Both the position numbers and the translations under genes were made by a program. The notes under the pieces were generated by a model, which saw nothing but the letters and a program-made list of their open reading frames with translations, made no database searches and had not been told where the DNA came from. DNA of 64,000 nt from JAKOVR01 sp031415655 (GTDB lineage Bacteria > Actinomycetota > Acidimicrobiia > Acidimicrobiales > Acidimicrobilacustridaceae): contig JANOSD010000071.1 in the NCBI GenBank assembly GCA_031415655.1, positions 42,273 through 106,272 on the forward strand. The letters run 5' to 3'. Positions 41,049 to 48,912 of this stretch are shown in pieces. Within the stretch, counting starts at the first letter, position 1, and each line of letters begins with the position of its first letter.

Positions 41049-42184
41049 GTGCTGCTCCTTCTCGAGGGGTAGGGAACCGGGCTCGGCCAGGTACGCACGG
41101 GGTCCGCCGCCAACCAGCCGTAGCGATGGGCATACGCTCGAAGCCGAAAGTAGACCGTTATTCGGGGCGTTCCATCGTGTTCTCGCTGGAAGGATACCCA
41201 GCTGTGGAGCCCGTAGGGACCCAGCACATCGGGCACGCCTTCGGGCCGAACCTCACCGAGCCGCTCCACACATCGGAGGTAGACCGCCTCGTCGAGCCCG
41301 TGTGAGGCCAGAAGGGAGGCGATCCGGTCCGAGGCCGGCGGGGCGGCATCGCCCATCTCGAACACCGGCAGCGACAACACCGCTCGCACCGGCGGAACGT
41401 CGCCGGCAGCGGCGAGATGCAAGGCCACAAACGGGGGCCGGGCGAGCCGCTCCTCGCCGTACAGACTGCGGACAAACGGGCGGTAGTCGGCTGCGCAGGG
41501 TGGATCGCAGCGCGAAGCCACGGCCTCAAAGGCAACCAACGACGGCGATCGGAGATACAGCTTCACCCGAGCTCGGTCCACCGGTTCCAAGTCGACCGCC
41601 ACCAAAGGCAGGTCGAGTGGACCCACCGCCGCAACGAGCGCTCGGGCCTGACCGTCGAGCCCGACCGCGTGCAGCGCGTCGAGGGCAACCGTCCAACGGT
41701 CACCTGCCGTCGCCGGGTTTAGGTAGACCTTGGTGCGAGTGGTGCCGTTGTGCTGAAACTCAAACCCGTGATACGCCGCCGCGAACGCATCTTGAGTCGT
41801 GGGCTCGAACGACGGCGCCATGACGCGCAGAAGTGCGTCGTCCGCCCCGAGGTCAACGGCGAGTTCCGTGAGCCGTTGGCCAGCCTCCCAGTACGCACGA
41901 ACGGAAGCAGGCTCGTCCTGGGCTTCGAGTAGCACTCGAAGATCTGGCTCGCCGGCGCGAAAGGCCACAGACCATTCCACCGGCGTGCAGTCGTCGGTCA
42001 TCCCCGACCATCGGGGGGGCTGGTCCAGTAGCTGATCGCCGCAGGCGCCGGCGAGGAGATCGAATCGTTCTCGGACCTGGTTGGTGCGGTCGACATTGAA
42101 CCCAAGTGCGGCGCTCAACGCCGCCAACTGTTGGCGCGCCAACCCATGCACCGTGGTCGGCGGAGAGGGAGCGGAAGAAACCAC
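41045..42184 (-). CDS. DMATS-type aromatic prenyltransferase
   Basis: A homologue of tryptophan dimethylallyltransferases (ABBA fold), 379 residues from the GTG at 42184. TPVEWSVAF (67-75) matches the substrate-binding glutamate motif of the family. TKVYLNP (151-157), RVKLYLR (206-212) and ITVYFRL (342-348) correspond to the strands supplying Lys/Tyr that bind the diphosphate. These enzymes attach an isoprenyl group to indole, usually of Trp. Both precursors in this cluster end in Trp99, an obvious candidate acceptor. A GTG at codon 12 is an alternative start. It is coupled (ATGA) to the LLM gene and divergent from the first MBL gene. Confidence 0.83.
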   Translation of the reverse strand: MVSSAPSPPTTVHGLARQQLAALSAALGFNVDRTNQVRERFDLLAGACGDQLLDQPPRWSGMTDDCTPVEWSVAFRAGEPDLRVLLEAQDEPASVRAYWEAGQRLTELAVDLGADDALLRVMAPSFEPTTQDAFAAAYHGFEFQHNGTTRTKVYLNPATAGDRWTVALDALHAVGLDGQARALVAAVGPLDLPLVAVDLEPVDRARVKLYLRSPSLVAFEAVASRCDPPCAADYRPFVRSLYGEERLARPPFVALHLAAAGDVPPVRAVLSLPVFEMGDAAPPASDRIASLLASHGLDEAVYLRCVERLGEVRPEGVPDVLGPYGLHSWVSFQREHDGTPRITVYFRLRAYAHRYGWLAADPVRTWPSPVPYPSRRSST

Positions 42185-42232
42185 GTGAGCACGCTACCCG
42201 TGCCACCCCCTTCCGGTTGGCAGACTGGACCG

Positions 42233-43600
42233 GTGAAGATCTCGATCCTCGGCCACGCCTCCGTTCTCGTCGAAGCCGGGGGCGAGGTCGTTTTGGTCGA
42301 CCCGTTGTTTGCCGACAGGTTCGCCAACGACGCCATCGGATTTCATCCCGCCCGCACCATCCACCGGGACGAGCTCCCCACGCCGACCGTGATCGTGGTC
42401 ACCCACCTTCACCTCGATCATTGGCATCCGGCCACGCTCGAGACATTCGACCGCTCGACCCCGGTCGTCGCCCCTCCCGACCCATGGGTGCTGCGGCGCC
42501 TCGGTGAAATCGGGTTCAGCGACGTGATCATCGCTTCCCCGTGGGAAACAATTCAGTGCGGGAAACTCGAACTGCTGCCCACCCCGAGTGGCGCCGAGGT
42601 GGAGGAGTTCGGTCTGGTATTCCATGCCGACGAGGCCGCTTACTGGCACATGTCAGACTCAGACGTCACCACCGAGGATGGGTTTCGCGTGCGAGAACTT
42701 GTCGGAACACCGGCCGTGGTGGCCACGCGCTACCAGCCCATCACCCCGTTGATCAGCTTGCAGCGGGGCCTCGGGGTGAGCCACGACGAACGAGATGGCG
42801 TGGTGCAATGGCTCGAGGCGGCGTGTGTCACCGAGCCGAACTTTCTGTTCCCCTACTTCTGCGATATCAACTATCTCGACGAGCACACGTGGGCCAACCG
42901 TTATGCGCGTCCGTTCGCTCCGCCGGAGATCGTGAGCCTGCTTACCGAACGATTGGCCTCCTCCCCCACCGTGGTGTCGACCGTCGCTCCCGGTGACCAG
43001 ATCACGGTCAGCGCCGAGGGTCTCGTGACCCACACGATCGGCACAGCGCCGTTCATCTCACGAGATCCCAGCGCCACGGATCCGTTCGAACCGTTCGACC
43101 CTTCCACGCTGTACGGCGTCGAGGCCAACGAACGCGACGAATTGCGGCAGCGCTTTTCCTGGTGGATCGAACACGAATTCACCCCGTGGCTAGGTGCGCA
43201 GTTCGAGCTACCCACCTCGTCAGCCCACAACCTGGTGCAACTCGCGGTGCGGTGGGAGGTCGTGGTGCATCTGGGTGATGGCGATCGCCTGGCGTTTCAC
43301 GCCGACTTCGGCTCTCCATCGCCGGCAGTGCGCACCGGGACCACCGCCTACCCCAACTACGCCATTCACATTGGGGGAAAGGCGCTCCTGAAGGTCCTGC
43401 GGGGCGACGGCGGCAATGAGTTGTTCTGGCTCGCTGCCGCCGCCCGGGTCTACGAGAAGATTCTTTTGGTGCATGACGGCGTGATCGTGGCGCCGCCCGT
43501 GCGGGGTTGGGACCTCTTCGAGGCGGTGCCAGAGCCCGTGAGTTGGTGCTTGCGCAAACACGGGGCGGGCGGTGCACCGGCCCTGATCACGGAGAAGTAA
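42233..43600 (+). CDS. metallo-beta-lactamase-fold protein 1 of the RiPP cluster
   Basis: A 455-residue protein with an N-terminal MBL domain of the UlaG/CMP-Neu5Ac-hydroxylase-like type. It has KISILGHASVLVEAGG, VLVDPLFA and the metal motif THLHLDHWHP (HxHxDH). The C-terminal 200 residues are not recognised; they contain SAHNLVQLAVRWEVVVHLGDGD and GGNELFWLAAAARVYEK. The GTG at 42233 was chosen because the first beta-strand follows; the frame extends further upstream into the divergent gene. The reaction is unknown. Hydrolysis or an oxygen-dependent step on the precursor is possible. It is the gene immediately upstream of the precursors. Confidence 0.78.
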   Translation: MKISILGHASVLVEAGGEVVLVDPLFADRFANDAIGFHPARTIHRDELPTPTVIVVTHLHLDHWHPATLETFDRSTPVVAPPDPWVLRRLGEIGFSDVIIASPWETIQCGKLELLPTPSGAEVEEFGLVFHADEAAYWHMSDSDVTTEDGFRVRELVGTPAVVATRYQPITPLISLQRGLGVSHDERDGVVQWLEAACVTEPNFLFPYFCDINYLDEHTWANRYARPFAPPEIVSLLTERLASSPTVVSTVAPGDQITVSAEGLVTHTIGTAPFISRDPSATDPFEPFDPSTLYGVEANERDELRQRFSWWIEHEFTPWLGAQFELPTSSAHNLVQLAVRWEVVVHLGDGDRLAFHADFGSPSPAVRTGTTAYPNYAIHIGGKALLKVLRGDGGNELFWLAAAARVYEKILLVHDGVIVAPPVRGWDLFEAVPEPVSWCLRKHGAGGAPALITEK

Positions 43601-43654
43601 CCCGAGCAATCCGAAGGCGTCATAGGTTCCGAGGTCGGACCGCACCCGACGGAA

Positions 43655-43702
43655 AACCTGGTCGTGTACAAACCTGATCGTGCACAAACCTGATCGTGTA
43701 CG
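43655..43702 (+). repeat. three 16-bp tandem repeats upstream of the precursor genes
   Basis: The unit is aacctgatcgtgtaca: 43655-43670 aacctggtcgtgtaca, 43671-43686 aacctgatcgtgcaca, 43687-43702 aacctgatcgtgtacg. The copies are directly adjacent and differ at one to three positions. They end 47 bp before the first precursor ATG, in the 149-bp gap after the MBL gene. The position suits a regulator-binding array or promoter element, but the sequence alone cannot separate this from a slippage repeat like others in the window. Confidence 0.8.
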
Positions 43703-43749
43703 GTCCCGGCTCAACCCCCCCATTCAACCCTCACAAACGGGAGAGCAAC

Positions 43750-44049
43750 ATGTCAGAAGCTGGTGGAGTCGTCCTCAAGGGCGACGACGGAACCGTATAT
43801 TTCATCCGCGACGAGATTCTCGCCGCTTGCCAACTCGAGGGCGAGTACCTCGAAGCGGCCCAGCCCCTCATCAATGGCGAAGAGCCTGAGGTTGAGGGTT
43901 TTGCCCTGAACGTGCGCCAGAACTCGTTCAGCTCCATCGGCAGTTTCGGCTCACCAGTCGGCATCAGCCCCAAGGGAGCTGGCATCGCTTCCCCGAAGCT
44001 TGATCTCGGCAATGTCGGTATCGAATCCACGATCATGTGCCCCTGGTAG
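43750..44049 (+). CDS. RiPP precursor peptide A
   Basis: A 99-residue peptide, best read as a leader of about 52 residues plus a modified core. The leader is acidic and nearly identical to that of precursor B: GDDGTVYFIRDEIL (11-24), LEGEYLE (29-35) and EVEGFA (47-52). The core is Ser/Gly-rich (NSFSSIGSFGSP at 58-69; six Ser between 59 and 73) and ends TIMCPW. The ATG at 43750 has a gggagag ribosome-binding site 4-11 bp upstream; an earlier in-frame ATG lacks one. Ser/Thr suits the LanB pair, amides suit YcaO/TfuA, Trp99 suits the prenyltransferase. No known precursor family was recognised. Confidence 0.88.
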   Translation: MSEAGGVVLKGDDGTVYFIRDEILAACQLEGEYLEAAQPLINGEEPEVEGFALNVRQNSFSSIGSFGSPVGISPKGAGIASPKLDLGNVGIESTIMCPW

Positions 44050-44096
44050 CACCTGAAAAACAACCAACACAACTACGAAACAACGAGGAGAATCAC

Positions 44097-44396
44097 ATGT
44101 CAGAAACCGGAGGCCACGTCCTCAAGGGCGATGATGGCTCGGTCTACTTCATCCGTGACGACATTCTGGAAGCCTGCAAGCTCGAGGGCGAGTACCTCGA
44201 AGGTGCGCTACCGCTGCTCGATGGCGGCGAGGCCGAGGTGGAGGGTTTTGCGTTCCGTCGCTCGGCGTCCACAATGAACTTCAGCTCGGTCGGACAGTTC
44301 CAGGTACCGCAAGGTCAGTTCCTGGCTGAGCAAACACAGATCAAACCACTCGACCTTTCGAAGTACGGGTCGGGCACGGTGATGTGCCCCTGGTAG
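44097..44396 (+). CDS. RiPP precursor peptide B
   Basis: A 99-residue paralogue of precursor A, 47 bp downstream. Leaders match almost residue for residue through EVEGFA at 47-52. Cores diverge: here STMNFSSVGQFQVPQGQF at 58-75, then KPLDLSKYGSG, but the ending TVMCPW is kept. Conserved landmarks in both cores are a FSS(I/V)G(S/Q)F block, LDL, and the terminal Met-Cys-Pro-Trp. It has a strong ribosome-binding site (gaggag) about 6 bp before ATG 44097, and is followed by a transcription terminator. Conserved leader with changing core is the classic pattern of RiPP precursor duplicates. Confidence 0.88.
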   Translation: MSETGGHVLKGDDGSVYFIRDDILEACKLEGEYLEGALPLLDGGEAEVEGFAFRRSASTMNFSSVGQFQVPQGQFLAEQTQIKPLDLSKYGSGTVMCPW

Positions 44397-44422
44397 ACCC
44401 TTCGGGTCTTCCTGCACGTTCT

Positions 44423-44458
44423 GGTGGGCGGGGCTTCGGCCTCGCCCACCTGCGTTTT
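44423..44458 (+). terminator. rho-independent terminator after precursor B
   Basis: A GC-rich hairpin: ggtgggcg (44423-44430) pairs with cgcccacc (44443-44450). The inner ggc-ttcg-gcc tetraloop stem makes it very stable. It is followed by tgcgtttt. It begins 26 bp after the stop of precursor B and separates the precursor transcript from the convergent LanB gene ending at 44458. The reverse strand has no T-run, so it acts in one direction only. Confidence 0.85.
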
Positions 44459-46737
44459 CACTGATCGGCGTCGCTCTTTGCCTCAACCTCAAACCAGTGG
44501 TCGACGAACGTGACGGCGAGTTCGCCGACGTACTGCTCGCCGTTATCGGCCCCGAGCAGAGACTCTCTCGCCGGACCGGGCATCGCTACCGCCACGCCAT
44601 CAATAGCCCGGCCATCGGGACCCACATCGCGCAAGAGCGCCTCCACGGCCAAGACGCTATCGATCGGCACGAAGCGGGTCGGGGAATTCGGTGACGGCGC
44701 GAACCGAACCCAAACGGTGGTCGGAAGACCACGCAACCGAACGTATCGCTGCCAGGCCAGGAAACGATCCGCAGCGCCATCGGGAGTGGCGCAGGAGACC
44801 AGCTCGTCGGCCGAGAGCAACCAGCGTTCGGGATGAACAGATGTGCCCGATGGCCCGCTCAGTTCCGGCACATGTCGCGCTACCTCGGCCTCGTGAGGGA
44901 ACAGCGGCAGTCCTGACGCCACCAATTCCCATCCCCACGTACTCCCCGCTCGATACACCGCGTGCTCAAGCTCGGAGGTTGGGATGGGAGCGGCGGCGTT
45001 GTCGAACACAGAAATCACCGCCGTGCCGTCTCCGTGGGGGTAGGGCACAACCAGACCGCAGCGTTGCTCGTCTACTCGCTCCAGAAGAACATCCTGGGCC
45101 GACACCGTCGGGGTAACCATGGCGCCCAACGCCGCCGCCGGATTGGCATATCGGGCAAACCGCACGCTGCGACAGGGTCTGCCCGTCGCGGCCACAAGCG
45201 AGATCGCGCCGGCGACTGCCGCCGGAACCAGCTCGGGCCAACGAGCCACAAAAATCGACGGTTCACCCCGAACCGAGCGGACCTCGACACGTTCCTCACC
45301 GACGGCTACGAGGGCACTCCCCCAGGGGCTCGGACGATCGGCGCCAACGATGCCCGGTTGTACCGACGGCGCCCGCCAACCACCCGCAGACTGCGAAATC
45401 GCCGTTTCCAACCGCGCGATCAATACTCCCGCATGACTCGTCTCTTCCACCCCACTGATTCTCGCCACCAGCGAGCTCACCGTGGGCAGATCGGCGCTCG
45501 GCCGCGACGGCCCCAGGGGGGAGAAGGTGGGTCGTCCCGAGGTCACCGCCTCCGCCGTCGCTCGCGCCCACGTTGCCCCGATTCCCCAGCCCGCCTGACA
45601 CTGGATCCACTCGTCGATGGCCTGGGAAATTCGGTCGATGGTGGGTTCGTCCACACGGAGCGCAAACGGCGGGTGCCAGTCGACGCGTAACGATGGCCGT
45701 TTGTCTCCGTCGTCCAGGCCCGACAGGGCGCGGAGGCGATTCACTCCGAGCCGAGCCACCTCGTGCAATGCCAGCCAGTCATCAACGTTGGACACCGCCG
45801 CCGGCGACACAATGGCATCGAACGACGCTCGTGATTCCACGGCGACTGCTCGCCATACCTTGGCGATCGGTTCCGGCGCAGCCGCGGCCACCGACGCCAT
45901 CCACGCCCAACAATCGGGGTGGGCGACGGGGATCTCGTTCCCGACGGCGAGCCGAGCCGCATCCACCAAATGGCTGATGTCCAACTGAATCTGAAACCGC
46001 TCCCGACCGGGATGGACAGAGAGCGCAACGCCGGCGCCAGGCTCCCGATTACGCGGCGCCGTCTCTTCAACAACCCCAGCCCACAATGAACTTGGTGTGG
46101 GGCGACCGGCGGATCGGAGCACCAAGTTCACCAGCGTTCCCTCCAGCCGCAGGTGCCGAGCTTTTGTGGGGGTGTCGTCCGACGACGCGAAACGGGCGAG
46201 GTGGGACCGCATCTGCGGAGCCAGTTGCGGTTGCGCCACGGCCACCGCCTGCTGAAACCGATCGGTGCCGACGACGCACAAAAGATGCCGACGCTCTCGA
46301 ACCATTGCGGTGTCGAACGCGGCGAGAAACCTCTCCCGCGCCGTGGCCGCGAGGTCTGCGGCACCGATGGCGTCGCGGCAGACGGCCACACATGACTCGT
46401 CGACGCGCGCTACGACCGAGAGGTCGGTATTACGGAGGACGACGTTCTGGCGAAGGAACAGGCGCCGAAGCGCCACCATCCTTCGTCGGTCATCGCCCGG
46501 AGCAACGCCTCCGATGGCACGCTCAAGGGCCGCCGCGGCGGAGGCCCGCGCGGTCGAGGCCAGCTCGTGTGTGCCGTTCGATTGTTCAGCCAGAGGCATC
46601 AATTCAGGCGAACGTAAGCGCTCCACCGCCGACCACGGCAGAGATGCCACCCGAGCGATGATGACGGGCGCTACTTCGATAGGTTTCGACTGACCATGGA
46701 GTAACTGCACTGTCCGCTCGACGTCCTGCGAGGTCAC
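44458..46737 (-). CDS. LanB-like dehydratase, glutamylation (N-terminal) domain protein
   Basis: A 759-residue homologue of the N-terminal part of class I lantibiotic dehydratases. It uses glutamyl-tRNA to glutamylate Ser/Thr of a peptide. Supporting features are the early block APVIIARVASLPWSAVERLR near 23, the mid region SPLGPSRPSADLPTV, and the terminal W..YVRLRGLPTTVWVRF ... FVPIDSVLAVEALLRD, typical of Lant_dehydr_N. The eliminating domain is absent here and sits in the gene at 39322. A related group (PEARL enzymes) instead adds amino acids to peptide C-termini, which cannot be excluded. GTG start at 46737, 46 bp from the divergent radical SAM gene. Confidence 0.83.
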   Translation of the reverse strand: MTSQDVERTVQLLHGQSKPIEVAPVIIARVASLPWSAVERLRSPELMPLAEQSNGTHELASTARASAAAALERAIGGVAPGDDRRRMVALRRLFLRQNVVLRNTDLSVVARVDESCVAVCRDAIGAADLAATARERFLAAFDTAMVRERRHLLCVVGTDRFQQAVAVAQPQLAPQMRSHLARFASSDDTPTKARHLRLEGTLVNLVLRSAGRPTPSSLWAGVVEETAPRNREPGAGVALSVHPGRERFQIQLDISHLVDAARLAVGNEIPVAHPDCWAWMASVAAAAPEPIAKVWRAVAVESRASFDAIVSPAAVSNVDDWLALHEVARLGVNRLRALSGLDDGDKRPSLRVDWHPPFALRVDEPTIDRISQAIDEWIQCQAGWGIGATWARATAEAVTSGRPTFSPLGPSRPSADLPTVSSLVARISGVEETSHAGVLIARLETAISQSAGGWRAPSVQPGIVGADRPSPWGSALVAVGEERVEVRSVRGEPSIFVARWPELVPAAVAGAISLVAATGRPCRSVRFARYANPAAALGAMVTPTVSAQDVLLERVDEQRCGLVVPYPHGDGTAVISVFDNAAAPIPTSELEHAVYRAGSTWGWELVASGLPLFPHEAEVARHVPELSGPSGTSVHPERWLLSADELVSCATPDGAADRFLAWQRYVRLRGLPTTVWVRFAPSPNSPTRFVPIDSVLAVEALLRDVGPDGRAIDGVAVAMPGPARESLLGADNGEQYVGELAVTFVDHWFEVEAKSDADQ

Positions 46738-46783
46738 AGCGGGTCAAACTAGTAGCTTGCTGGCCATTCGACGCGAGGACCCC

Positions 46784-48904
46784 ATGCGAGTCGCACTTCT
46801 GTTTCCCCCGGCCACCGATCCTCGTGGCCCTCACCTGTCGTTGCCCTCACTCACCGGCCATCTCCGGCGGGAAGGCGTTGAGGTGGATCTCTACGATCTC
46901 GATATCGAGTGCCTGCACTGGGTGCTCGAATCGGAGCGCCTTGGCGGAACGGCGGCGGCAACACTAGCGCACTTCGAAGCACTCTCCCCTGAAGCGCAAG
47001 AAGCCGGTACGAACCTCATGGGTATGGCCGAGTGGGTGGTCCACCACATCAAACAAGCCGTGGCGACACTGCAAGATCTCGACTCGTTTCTCGATCCGGA
47101 TCAGCACCATCAAGCCCGTCGCACCATCAACGCCGCCCTTCGCCTGGTATCGGGAAGCACAGGTGGAAAGGTGCAGTTCGGCATCAGTCCGGCGACCTAC
47201 GACGTTGAGGGCGTGGATCCATCCCGACTCGTGGATCTGGTGCGGGTCACGGCCGACCCCTCGGCCGATCTTTTCCGTTCGCACACGGAACAAGTGGTAC
47301 TTCCCGCGCTTGCCGCCACCAGCCCTGATCTTGTGGGGATTTCCATTCTCAACCGGCAGCAGGTGATCCCAGGGCTGTTCCTCGCCCGCCAGATCAAAGA
47401 CGCCGGCTACACGGTGGTTCTTGGTGGCACGGTCTACGCCAAATTTCACGAAGCACTTTGCAACCGGCCGCTGTTCTTTTCCACCTTCTGCCATGCCCTC
47501 GTTCCGTATGAAGGCGAATCAGCGATCCTCGGCCTGGTCCGGGCGCTCGATGCCGGATCATCGGTTCATGAGTTCGGCGATGTGCCCAATGTTCTTTCGC
47601 TTTCCTCCCACGGCCGGGTTGTTGCCGGGCCCACAAAGGTGGAAGACGTCCGACTGCTTCCCACCCCCGATTTCACCGGTATGCCCCTTGACCGGTACCT
47701 CAACCCCGTGCCGGTGCTCCCGATCGTCACCGGCAAAGGTTGTTACTTCAACCGGTGCAAATTTTGCGACATCCCGTATATCAACACCATCTCGGCGAAG
47801 CCATACCGGGTACGAGATGCTCCGCAGATTGCCGCCGATATCGCCGAGCTGCATCGGCTTCACGGTGCCCGACACTTTGAGATCACCGACGAGACGTTGT
47901 CACCCAAACTCCTGGTCCGGCTGGCTGATGCGCTCGATGCCTACCCCGAGATCGAACCGCGGTTCGTGGGCTACGCCCGCTTCGAGCCGGGCTTCACGCC
48001 CGAGGCTTGCGCCCGCATCCACGCAATGGGCATGCGCAAGCTTTTCTTCGGGTTGGAGTCGGGCAACCAAGCCATGCTCGACCACATGGACAAGGGCATC
48101 ACCCTCGCCGATGCGCGCGCTGTTCTCCGAAACTGCGTCGACGCCGGGATTGCGGTGCACGTGTTCTCGATAGTTGGCTTTCCCGAGGAGACCGAAGCCC
48201 AGGCACGCGACACGCTGGCGTTCCTTCTCGATGAACACCCGACCCTCGACCACCCCATGAACACCTTCGATGTTCATCCGTTCGGGCTCGACCTCCGGAC
48301 GGAGTACGGAGACAACCCGGAGAAATTCGGGGTCGAGGTGGATGCCACGCAGCTCGATGGTCTCGACTTTCCCATCACCCTGAGGGGATGGCGAAACACC
48401 CGGGGCATCGACGCCGATTTGGCGGGCAAGTTGGTCGACGAGTTCTCGGCGGAGCTCCGCGCCGCCTACCGGGGGTGGCGAGCGTATCCAGAACAACAGT
48501 GGGCCGGCTTCGAGGAATACGCCGTCGTCTACGGCGACCACTACGGCGACACACCCCGTGGTCGCCCCTTCCCCCATCGGATGGCGTTACCAACAGTCCA
48601 CGAATCCGAGCGTTTCACCCTTCAGTGGGCCGACCATGTGCAGGTCGGGCAAGCGTCGCCTGACGGCGTACCGACCGCCGACGAGGAAGTCATCCTGCGC
48701 ACCTTGGGGGCTGACATTCCGCTCCCCGCCTGGCTGATCGGCATCATCAACGAACTGCCGCCCCACACCACCCGTCGGGAACTTGAGCAGTTGGTCGCCG
48801 ATCGACTGGCGGACTCCGGCCCCGAACTTGCGCCGATGGTGCCCGGATGGATCGATCAAATCGTCGCCACCCGGGCGCTCTGGATTCGATTCACCGCCGC
48901 TTGA
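46784..48904 (+). CDS. B12-binding radical SAM enzyme of the RiPP cluster
   Basis: A 706-residue protein with an N-terminal cobalamin-binding-like Rossmann region: RVALLFPPATDPRG at the start, then PDLVGISILNRQQVIPGLFLARQIK, then VVLGG. A radical SAM barrel follows. Cluster cysteines C320, C325 and C328 lie in GKGCYFNRCKFCDIPY, a Cx4Cx2C spacing one residue longer than the canonical Cx3Cx2C. FFGLESGNQAMLDHMDKG and FSIVGFPEET follow, normal for the BchE-like class. Such enzymes often methylate unactivated carbon, so methylation of the core is the first guess. The start at 46784 was chosen over 46757 because the first strand begins there. Confidence 0.88.
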   Translation: MRVALLFPPATDPRGPHLSLPSLTGHLRREGVEVDLYDLDIECLHWVLESERLGGTAAATLAHFEALSPEAQEAGTNLMGMAEWVVHHIKQAVATLQDLDSFLDPDQHHQARRTINAALRLVSGSTGGKVQFGISPATYDVEGVDPSRLVDLVRVTADPSADLFRSHTEQVVLPALAATSPDLVGISILNRQQVIPGLFLARQIKDAGYTVVLGGTVYAKFHEALCNRPLFFSTFCHALVPYEGESAILGLVRALDAGSSVHEFGDVPNVLSLSSHGRVVAGPTKVEDVRLLPTPDFTGMPLDRYLNPVPVLPIVTGKGCYFNRCKFCDIPYINTISAKPYRVRDAPQIAADIAELHRLHGARHFEITDETLSPKLLVRLADALDAYPEIEPRFVGYARFEPGFTPEACARIHAMGMRKLFFGLESGNQAMLDHMDKGITLADARAVLRNCVDAGIAVHVFSIVGFPEETEAQARDTLAFLLDEHPTLDHPMNTFDVHPFGLDLRTEYGDNPEKFGVEVDATQLDGLDFPITLRGWRNTRGIDADLAGKLVDEFSAELRAAYRGWRAYPEQQWAGFEEYAVVYGDHYGDTPRGRPFPHRMALPTVHESERFTLQWADHVQVGQASPDGVPTADEEVILRTLGADIPLPAWLIGIINELPPHTTRRELEQLVADRLADSGPELAPMVPGWIDQIVATRALWIRFTAA

Positions 48905-48912
48905 GCTACCCG

